Shown here one piece after another: positions 55,137 through 64,000 of a stretch of DNA of 64,000 bases. The stretch covers positions 117,356,340 through 117,420,339 of the forward strand of contig CM046875.1 of the NCBI GenBank assembly GCA_025667525.1, read 5' to 3'. The position numbers and the translations under genes were made by a program. The notes beneath the pieces were generated by a model, which saw only the letters and a list, made by a program, of their open reading frames with translations, did no database searches and had not been told where the DNA came from. Source of the DNA: Glebionis coronaria (taxonomy: Eukaryota > Streptophyta > Magnoliopsida > Asterales > Asteraceae). How positions within the stretch are numbered: position 1 is the stretch's first letter; each line of letters starts with the position of its first letter.

Positions 55137-58100
55137 CTATTCTGCTGATTCTTCTGCCAACTCTTTGAGAGTCGCTGGAGAAAAGGATTTCATGCCAAGC
55201 TTGTCGATCAAAAACTCGATTCGTCCTCGATCTAAGGCTTTGGTGAACATATCTGCCAGCTGATACTCAGTGGTGACAAAATACAGCTCGATCACTCCGT
55301 TTTCCACCTGCTCTTTAATGAAATGGTAGCGAATGTCGATGTGCTTTGCCCGGGAGTGTTGAACGTAGTTGCAGCAAAGGGCAATGGCGCTCTTGTTGTC
55401 ACAATACATCAGGATTTTGTTAAATCCAAGACCGTAGTCAGTTAGTTGTGATTTCACCCAAAGGACTTGAGCACAACAACCGGACATGGCAATGTATTTA
55501 GCCTCCATGCTAGAAATTGCAGCGCTTTTCTGCCTTTTTGAAGACCAACTAATCAATCTGTCTCCAAGGAGTTGCACATACCCAGAAGTGCTACACCTCG
55601 TGTCTTGACACCCAGCATGATCGGCATCTGCATATGATATTAAAGCAATAGAGGAATCTTTCAGATACCATAGACCACGATGAAGTGTTCCTTTGAGATA
55701 CCGAAAGATCCTTTTAACAGCATGTAGGTGCTTTTCGGTAGGCCGAGCCTGATACCGGGCACACATGCATACGGCAAATTGCAGATCAGGCCTGCTAGCA
55801 GTCAGATAGAGAAGGGTGCCGATCATCCCACGGTAGAGTTTTGTATCGACAATATTCTCATTCCTATCTTCATCTAACTTGGATTTCTCCACCATTGGAG
55901 TATCCACGGGGTCACAATTCTCAAAGTTATATTTCTTTAATGATTCTAGAGCATATTTGGATTGATTAATAAAGATGCCTCTGGGATTCTAAGAAATTTG
56001 TAATCCTAAGAAAAATGAAAATTTTCCCATCATTGACATCTGAAAGCGTGTGGACATTATCTTCTCAAAATGGTTTGACAATTCTATGTTAGAGGCAGCA
56101 AATATTATATCATCAACATAAATTTGTACCAGTATCATGTCGTTGTCCTCCTTGAGAGTGAATAGAGCGGGGTCCACCTTGCCTTTGGAGAAGCCTTCCG
56201 AAATGAGATATGTTGAAAGGAGATCATACCACGCGCGTGGAGCTTGTTTCAACCCATAGAGAGCCTTCTTAAGCTTGTACACATGATTAGGAAACTCCGT
56301 GCTAACGAACCCATCCGGATGACTAACATAGACTTCTTCCCTTAGTTCACCATTCAAAAATGCCGTCTTCACATCCATTTGATAGACGATCATGTTCATA
56401 TGAGCAGCATACACAAGGAATAGTCTAATAGCCTCCAATCTTACAACAGGAGCAAAAGATTCTTCAAAGTCGATACCCAAGGCTTGTTTGTATCCTCTAG
56501 AAACCAATCTAGCCTTATTCTTCAAGACTCCACCCATCTCATCGAGTTTAACCTTATAAACCCACAACAAAGTAAGGATGTTAACCTTGTCAGGGAGAGG
56601 AACTAATTCCCATACTTCAAGTCTTTGGAATTCATTTAGTTCCTCTTGCATGGCTTCAATCCAAGATGATTGAGTCATAGCATGTTGCCAGTTTTTAGGT
56701 TCAACTTCGGAGAGAAATGCATCAAAATAGCAATAGAGTGCACTCTCTTGTAATTGATGGCGTGTCGAGACTGGTCGATCGAGACCTCCAATAATATTCC
56801 TAATTGGGTGATCTTTTGTCCATTTGGTGCTGTGATTCTCAATCCGTGGTGGTCTGGAGTGAACGATTGTAGGAGCTTCTTCTGAGGTAGACGCGGCTGA
56901 AGGATTTTCAGGTATCGGTATACCAAAGAATGGAAGCTCTTGTAGGTGAGCATATTCCAAATCGTGATCAATAGAGTCCTCTTCAACATCATTAGGCACA
57001 AGTAAGGGTGACGATTCAGGTGTAGTTTGAGAATTACTTGGTAGAGGTGCATCCGGTTCAATGTTAATTGAAGATGCATTTGATAAAGCTTCATTAGCTT
57101 GAGCAACAACTTCAGGGATTGGAGCTATCACTACAGGTGCTGGAACCTCATCACTTGGGGGATCAAAGAATTCATCAAACAACGGTTGAAATAGTTTATC
57201 CCACTCGGGCCTTGTAGGTGATAAAAATGATGTAGAAGTAGGATTATTGGGAACTAATCCGGAACTAATAGCACTGGTTCCCATCTCATGAAGCGCGGGT
57301 TCAGAGCTGCGTTGCTCAGAAGCCATCGCTGTCAGCTCATCAAAATCTGCGTCCATAGTTTCTACTATCTTACCAAGACGACGGTTGTAAATTCGGTATG
57401 CTTTCTTGGAGGGTGAGTAACCAATGAAAATACCTATATCGGCTTTCGGTTGAAGTTTGCCCAAGTTCTCACTATTAATGTTTGGATAGCAAAGAGCACC
57501 AAACACATGAAAGAATGAGACATCGGGTTTAGGATTATGTAGAAGCTCGTAAGGTGTTTTTCTATGGCGTTTCCGAATGATAGAGCGGTTTTGGGTGAAA
57601 CATGCAGTAGATACAGCTTCTGCCCACAAGAATAATGAAGCGTTCGCATAAATCAGCATAGTCCTAGCAGCTTCCATAAGCGTACGATTCCGTCTTTCAA
57701 CGACACCGTTTTGTTGTGGAGTACGTGCAGCGGATGTTTCATGTGAGATACCAACTTCTTCATAGTAATCACGAAGAGTCTGGTTGACGAACTCTGTTCC
57801 ATTATCTGAATGAATACGGCAGACAGTAGTATTTAAACGTACCTGAATGAATTTCAGAAAAGTGATGATAGCCTTCGGTGCTTCATCCTTTGTACGTAGA
57901 AATCTAACCCATGTAAACCTGGAGAAATCATCCACAATAACAAGGATGAATTTCTTACCGCTCACACTTTCGGTTCGCATTGGCCCACAAAGATCCATAT
58001 GCAAAAGATGAAGTTTTTCTTGATTGGTGTCTTCAGCTTTGGGCTTGTATGATTTCTTGGTACTTTTCCCCCTTGAACACGCGGAACATAAATGGTCCTT

Positions 58101-58604
58101 GTGAAATTTGAGCTTTGGAAGACCACGAACTAATTCGTTTTTAGCCAAATGATTAATAGCATCAAAGTTGAGATGAGATAATCTGCGATGCCATAACCAT
58201 GACTTGGTCTTAGATGCTTTGGAGAGAAGACATACTGGAGAGGCGGCCATCATGTCTTGTAGGGACAAAGTATAAAGATTTGCACCACGAGACCCCTTCA
58301 ACAAGTCTTTTCCTTCCAAGTTGCGGATGAAACAAGTGTGTTGTCGAAAAGCAACCTCTAGGTTGGAATCACAGAACTGTCCTACTGAAAATAAATTATG
58401 ACCAAGACCTTCTACATAGTATACCCTTGAAATCGTGACATTTCCAATCTGATATTCACCATACCCCATTATCTTTGCAATATGATCATTACCGAATTTT
58501 ACCGTTCCAAGAAACTTGCTGACGAAATTTCGGAGCATCGAGCGATCTCCGGTCATATGCTTTGAGCAACCGGAGTCCAAATACCAGAGGATGATTTGGA
58601 CCAC
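55137..58604 (-). pseudogene. Copia-2 pol: protease, integrase, reverse transcriptase, RNase H (one stop)
   Basis: One frame of about 1155 codons, beginning right after a TTTTCAG acceptor-like site. Protease: [11 protein letters not shown] at residues 9-19. GAG-pre-integrase: [11 protein letters not shown] and CSAC. Integrase core: [23 protein letters not shown] (D, D, E). RT: about residues 650-865 with [23 protein letters not shown] and YVDD (near 56115). RNase [27 protein letters not shown], ending [15 protein letters not shown] single TAG (55986-55988), possibly from CAG, interrupts the otherwise intact frame between RT and RNase H. Compared with Copia-1 this pol is far better preserved; all catalytic residues I checked are present. 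Confidence 0.95.
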
Positions 58605-58614
58605 CTGAAAATAT
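58605..58614 (-). other. Splice-acceptor-like site at the Copia-2 gag-pol boundary
   Basis: Minus strand GATATTTTCAG ends at 58605, followed in phase 0 by GTG GTC CAA ATC of pol. The gag frame (different phase) stops 30 bases upstream. It corresponds in place and phase to 26181 in Copia-1. Confidence 0.5.
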
Positions 58615-58639
58615 CACCAGACGAGGACAATGTATAGGT

Positions 58640-61600
58640 TTAGGAATCTGAATGTTCCTTGTTATTAGCAGGTACAGATTTAATGATCTTAGATTTGCTA
58701 ACTTTAGGTTTCTTAGATTTCCTAGCCTTCTTCCTAGTTGGTGGTGTAGATTCAAGTTGGCTTAAATCCTGAGGTATATCTTCACTGATAGGCACTATAG
58801 TGGGGGCTGACCTAATTAAAGGGCGCGATTTCCATACTTTAGTGCTAGTGTGCCTAACTAAAGGACGCTGAGACCTAACCTCAATGGATGCATTCCTAGT
58901 TAAAGGGCACATTTTTCCATCTAATGTAAAGGTCCTACCAGTGGGACGCCATTGCCATCCAACTTGGGTACGAGTTCTCCCAGTTGGCTTCCATTCAACA
59001 CCATTCCTAATGGCATTCATTTCATTCACATGATCAATAAGACACAAATCATGACGTTGGGAAAACATGCATTCATTACAATTCCAACATTTCAAATTAG
59101 AATTCACAAATGGTTTAGACTTCTGCACAGGCGCAGAGCTTTTAGTCTTAGCAACATGATTCTTTTTATTTAAATCTGAAATAACATTCCTAGGGTGAGC
59201 TTCTACTTTCTTCTTGATGGTACTACTAGTGGAGGGTTTGATCTTATCTTTCTTGAGTGGTGATCCTTTAGCCCTAGTAGACTCTTTTACTCCTATAGAA
59301 GGCAAAGTGGGAACATTAGCAACAGATTTTAACGGTGCCTTAGTTGATGGTGCCAATGACGGTTTTGCTCCTGGGGTCTTATTGAATGGAGTTACAGCAA
59401 TGGGTCGATTAGTGAGTAGTGCAGAACCCGGTTTTCCTATGTATTGCAAATATGCTAAGCAATATTGAACTCGCTGAATATATGCATGAGCTGAATAATA
59501 GTGACTGCTTGAGGGATCTAACGCATACAAATCATCTAAAATATCCTTAACAAGGTCCACATGCTTAATTGCATTCATCATATAAACATCGTAAGTATCC
59601 GGATTTTGCTTATGGCGCGGGTTCTTATAGAGCACTACTGAATTGGTTGATGGAGCACTAGAGGACGGTGCAGAGTTGGTAGCTAAGTTATTAACAACTT
59701 CTTGTCGGGTGAGAAGAAGTGTCTCCTTTAACTCAGCCAATACCATGTTTTTGTCAATGAGCTGGATATTTAAGTCAGAGATTTCCTCACACTTTTGGTT
59801 CAATTGTTCAACATAAGATTGTTGCTGTGCTGCATTAAAAGCGAAGCGTTCTTCTATTGAACCATAAAGAGCGGATAGTCCCTTTCTTGCCCGATCCATC
59901 TCCCCTAGAATAGACGAAAGTCTAATTTCTAAGTCCTGGTTTTTAGACTCTGCAGCCTCTAGTTCCAATTTTAGTGTTTCATTCGATGACTCATCTCTCT
60001 TTAATCTCATAATCTCTTCCTCTAATGTCTTAACTATCTCAATCATCTTGTCACTCGTCTCAAAACTGTTTTCACAACCATTTGTTATCAAAAGATCTTC
60101 ATTTTGAGTTTGCTGTTTTAATTCTAAAGATATACAATGTTGTTCAAGTTGATTAAAGCGTTTTGTAAGTAAATTGTAAGAATCTTGAAGCTTTAAAAAT
60201 TCAGCGTTAGACTCGTGACAAGAATTGAGATCATGCACATCATCACATATATTCACAGCATCACAGTTACTCATAGCGGATGTAAGCTCAATCGAATAAT
60301 TAACATTCACAGTAGTAAGCACATCACACGATATTACTTGGGACAAGAATCGGTCATATTCGGATAAAATCTTTTCCTTTTCAATTAATTGTAGTTCGTA
60401 TGCGGTGTCCATTTCATAAAACACTTTTTGAACTTCTTTAATTTCAAACTCGAGATTTTCCGAAAGAGATGCAAAACTTCCTTTTAAACTTTCGACAAAC
60501 GGATTGATCTCATTCTTAAACACCTTATGTGTTCGAAAGCCCATTCTCCGGCGTTTAGACCATTTGAAGTCGTACATTCCCGGATGACCTTGTCAAAACT
60601 AGCAAAGTATTGATTAATCTCTTGCAAGTTTATCCATACAGTGCTAACAGGTGGAAGATCCTTTGGAATTTCCTTAGGTCCTTCCATTTTGACAAGTGTA
60701 GGAAGTGTACTAGGGTTTTCTTCTTTTAACATGTAGGTTGGTGCTGTGATGAGATCTTTATCAATATGGAAGCGAATTCTAAAGTCCGTTTTTGCAAGCT
60801 CCTGATTCATTTTAAAACAATCACACTGGGGATATTTTGCAAAGTTGTATGACCGATTCTCATCAACTAGATCCTTATTTGTGCGATCCTCGAAAATAAC
60901 AATCGAATCTAAGACCAATCCTAATTGGGTTGCATTATAAAGTCTTGGACTATGGATAAAAGCTTGTCTTGCATACCTTCGGTTAGGGGGAAGGTCTTTT
61001 TGACGCGATAAGTTAAATTCTTTAAACGATGCGTCAAATAAGTGCACTAGTTGAGAGGCAGCGTATTGTCTTAAAAGCAAATAATCTAAACTTCTAATCT
61101 TATTAGCCGCATTAATTTCCATTTCATTCTTTTTAGACTCGAGTAATTCAAATTCCGTTTGAAGTTTGTGAAAATTAGTGACCACTAACTCTTTTTCTTT
61201 AAGTTCGTTGGAAAGATCTGCTCTTAGGTTTCAATTTCTTGCAAATGACCCATTTGTTTGTTTCGAAAATGATCATATTCGGGATTTGTTAGAACATTGG
61301 ACGAAGGAACTAATTCCAAAGTTTGAACTTTTTCGTTGCACAAGGCAAGCTCAGCAGACAAATTCTTATTCTTAGCTAGGGTTTCTAAGAGTGCAGTATT
61401 CATTTGGCTAAGTAATTTTGCAGGAACCATGACCAAATCTTGTTGAGCAGGAGTATGCGTATGCGAAATGACTCCCGGTTGTGATTCACTCAAAGTCTGG
61501 GGACTTGCATTGATATTGCTATCATTGATTGTCTCCTCATTTGAAAGACTCAGCACCGAAGACTCATTCGGATCAGCACCCTCTTGCCCAACTTGATGTG

Positions 61601-63360
61601 GTTGAATACTAGTATCAGTGGTATTAGTAGGTACCTCAGCTATTTTATCTGACCCAAAGCTAGAGATAGTTGCCATAAGAGCTGCCTGAGCAGATTGAAG
61701 ATCATCACAGTCTGAATCGTAAGCATCCAGATCATCTGCTTGGTATGCTGCATTCTGTGTAGTGAGAACTTCTTGTTCCGCAATCCCTGGATCAGCAAGA
61801 AATGCAAGCTCCTCTTCATCAAGTTCCTGTCCTTGTGCCTGAGCGTTCACCAAATAAATCTTCTCTGCAAACCATTGACCATCCCTTCTCCTCTTGGGTT
61901 TTGTGCAATCCCTAGACATGTGACCCTCTTCCTTACAGTTGTAGCATGTAATCATTCTCAACTTACCTATGGAATTAGCCCGTGGAGGAGTATTGACCTT
62001 TGGAGCAGGATTGACCATGCGTGCATTGGTGGTTGATGTAGTGGGTCTCCCCTGATTAGGTTGTATAGGTTGAACCATTACCCTGCCATTCTCAATGATA
62101 GCTTGTTGTCGAGAATTGGATGAATTCCTCAGCTGATTGTTAGTAGGAGCTGGTCCTCTAAATCCTCGTTTGCTCAATGTCCTTGTGAGATAAGCAGACA
62201 TAGTGGCTAATACTTCAACTGGGTCAGTTCCTTGTTTGAATTCAGGAATGGGAACTTCATCATTATCACAATACAATGCTTGGTCTTGTTGAGCTGCATA
62301 AGCACTAGAAGGAATACTCATGTGGTCAGAATAGCTTGATGGATATGCTGCATTTTCTTGATAAGAAGGGTATGATGACTGAGCATAAGGTGCAATGCTT
62401 GCTGGTGAATATGGGTGAGGTTGTGAGGCATATTGTGATGCTTGTGGTTCTCTCTGAGACGAAGGTGCATTAAACCGATATTGTTGCTGATGTGAGGTGG
62501 GTGGTTGAGGTAGAATCGAATATTTGGGGGAAGCTTGAAGCCAGGTACGGTGATGGATGATAAGCTTGGTGTCCCATGATATAAGGAGTGTTGTTATATG
62601 ACAAGCTTGGTTGATTTGCCATCAAGGCTAGAGAATCAGGGTACATACCTCGAGGTGAACGGTGCATGATCACATGTTTCTCATGTTGTTGAAGAAAAGC
62701 ATAGAGTTGATCCAAATTGCACTTATGCAAATCCTTAGTTAACTTAACATCAGTAATATACTCACCCCATTCAGATTGAGGTAAAGTATTCAAAAACTTG
62801 GTGTTAACCTGGAATGGAGCAATCACGAGATTATACACATTCAAATCATTCATGAGAGTAGTGAATCTGAAGTAGTAGTCGTGAAGCGTTTCCCCTGGAC
62901 TGTACGTGAATCTATCAAACAGATCATATAACTGACATTCGGGTTCCTGTTTAGTAAGAGACGTACCTTGTAGCAAAACCTGTAGACGTTCCCATAACTC
63001 CTTTGCAACCGTATATTTACTTACCATTCGATAGATGTCATGTGGAAGAGCTTGAAGAATGGTTTGAAGAGCCTTTTCGTCTACATCGGCAATAAGTTGT
63101 TGAGCTGGCGTAAGTTCTTCAAACTCCCGTGGTCGAGTCACATTGTCAACAGTGATGGTACCATAATCAAGTGGACCATTTAGAATTAACTTGACCATAA
63201 GCCTCCCATATGTCGGTTTTCCCTTTATGTATGACATCATACGGCCTTGCCATGCTTCAAAGACTTCTTTAATGAGCATTGGAGGGCGATTATCCGTTCC
63301 CGTTATGACGATAATATCGGTAAGTGATGTCATTTGAGGCATTAATGAACTCGGATTCAT
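58640..63360 (-). pseudogene. Copia-2 gag with zinc knuckle and coiled coils, frameshifted
   Basis: First ATG at 63360 (MNPSSLMPQMTSL). The UBN2-type gag domain spans about 63300-62690 (AWQGRMMSYIKGKPTYGRL, LWERLQVLLQGTSLTKQE, FTTLMNDLNVY). Frames change near 62475, 61220 and 60570. The zinc knuckle [14 protein letters not shown] (about 61910-61951) is intact C-X2-C-X4-H-X4-C. Two long Leu/Glu/Lys stretches (about 61400-61080 and 60530-59700) look like coiled coil. The end is basic with QRHDLC and repeated T-x-x-G-x-W/S-x-P-L-x-R. The last frame ends at 58640. The gag is longer than usual for Copia, as in Copia-1. Confidence 0.87.
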
Positions 63361-64000
63361 TTTGATCACTTTAAAGATTATCAAAGATGATCGAACAATG
63401 AAATAAGGTTATGAGTTTTTTGTGTTGTTAAGATGTTGTTATCTTGTTGTTGTGTTTGCTTTTAAAATTTACCAAATTACCAAATTAATTGCCAAAATAG
63501 AAGAAATCCACTAAGTATCTAAAAACATGTTCTATCGAAATGTTCTTTCTGTCGGAATACCCAGATCGGAATATCTTGCTATCGGAATGCTTAGATCGTA
63601 ATGCAAAGTTGTCGGAATGATTTCAGATCGCAAAGTGCTTGTCGGAATGATTCAGATTGGAATGCTCAGATCGTAATGTAACCTTGTCGGAATGATGATG
63701 GTATCGGAATGCCTAGATCGCAATGCCAAAGCTGTCGAAATGTTCAGATCGCAAAGTCCTATCGGAAAGATTCAGATCGGAATATAGCTGACAAAATTTA
63801 GGCAGAGTAACGACTTAAAACTTCCTTATAACCGTCGGAATCCCAGATCGCAAAGAACGATCGGAATGTCCAGATCGGAATAAGTATTGATATCCCAGTA
63901 TCGCAATGTGGAACCAATCACTTTCCGATGGTGATGGTTATTGCGATGGAAGCCCCTTTTCAATTGTACTTTCCGATGGAGATGTTTGCTTGAATTTCGG
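63361..64000 (-). other. Copia-2 leader, cut by the window edge
   Basis: Non-coding DNA ahead of gag. The primer site and 5' LTR are not in the window. Confidence 0.7.
63535..63955 (-). repeat. CATTCCGAT/CATTGCGAT repeat cluster in the Copia-2 leader
   Basis: About 28 copies of the plus-strand words TCGGAATG, TCGTAATG, TCGCAATG and TCGCAAAG, often preceded by CAGA. The right end has ATTGCGATGGAAGCCCC and TTTCCGATGGAGATG. Confidence 0.85.

Larger units (their letters stand above)
45909..64000 (-). mobile_element. Copia-2: Ty1/Copia retrotransposon with accessory gene, open at the right edge
   Basis: Right to left: leader (to 63361), gag (63360-58640), pol (58604-55137), spacer, small repeat frame, accessory frame (52721-48468), 3' non-coding module, polypurine tract and 3' LTR (about 45909-46215). 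The 5' LTR and primer site lie beyond 64000. Copia-2 is the same lineage as Copia-1: similar gag-pol, 3' modules, polypurine tract and LTR hairpins. An extra gene after pol is known from Sireviruses (env-like gene of SIRE1); whether this frame is related to that is not shown. Confidence 0.9.

Overview
This is a window of a repeat-rich plant nuclear genome. Plant-type LTR retrotransposons, PIF/Harbinger-type transposases, spliced host-like genes with GT..AG introns and a plant-specific cysteine/histidine-repeat gene all point there. The Copia families, their accessory open reading frame and the DUF1985/Ulp1 and OB-fold-type gene fragments resemble what I know from Asteraceae, probably Anthemideae such as Tanacetum or Artemisia. 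That placement is recognition from memory, not a computed match.

Left half (1-31744): one nested insertion. A Copia-type element (Copia-1, 18-31739, minus strand) sits inside an exon of a homologous-recombination OB-fold (HROB)-like gene. The exon runs from 32134 to 31745 and resumes at 17-1. Copia-1 was later hit twice. A 13.5-kb Gypsy-type element (4342-17877, plus strand, 3.4-3.6-kb LTRs, TSD GCTTC) carries a Gag-protease gene but no recognisable reverse transcriptase or integrase. A 6.4-kb non-coding LTR element (18638-24992, TSD GTATA) is filled with about 2.7 kb of a 37-bp tandem repeat. Removing both insertions and one copy of each TSD restores the Copia-1 pol order without a frame change at the junctions.

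Middle (31745-45908): an island between the two Copia elements. It holds the HROB-like exon, a multi-exon DUF1985 plus Ulp1-type cysteine peptidase gene with stops (minus), a host gene with ten C-X4-C-X10-C-X2-H-GGG repeats (WRKY19-like/loricrin-like family, minus, one apparent frame break), two head-to-head PIF/Harbinger-like transposons and a large fold-back MITE.

Right part (45909-64000): Copia-2, a relative of Copia-1, on the minus strand and open at the right edge. It has gag (several breaks), pol in one frame with one stop, and a 4.3-kb accessory reading frame between pol and the 3' LTR with five nonsense codons and no frameshift. Copia-1 has only about 165 bp at the corresponding place.

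Points most worth following: (1) the accessory cassette of Copia-2, with its own CATTGCGA-repeat leader and a strong splice acceptor; (2) a splice-acceptor-like site at the same phase at the gag-pol boundary of both Copia elements; (3) LTR hairpins whose stems differ in sequence but keep pairing between the two elements; (4) the self-complementary 37-bp array of the non-coding element. No rRNA, tRNA or CRISPR array was seen.
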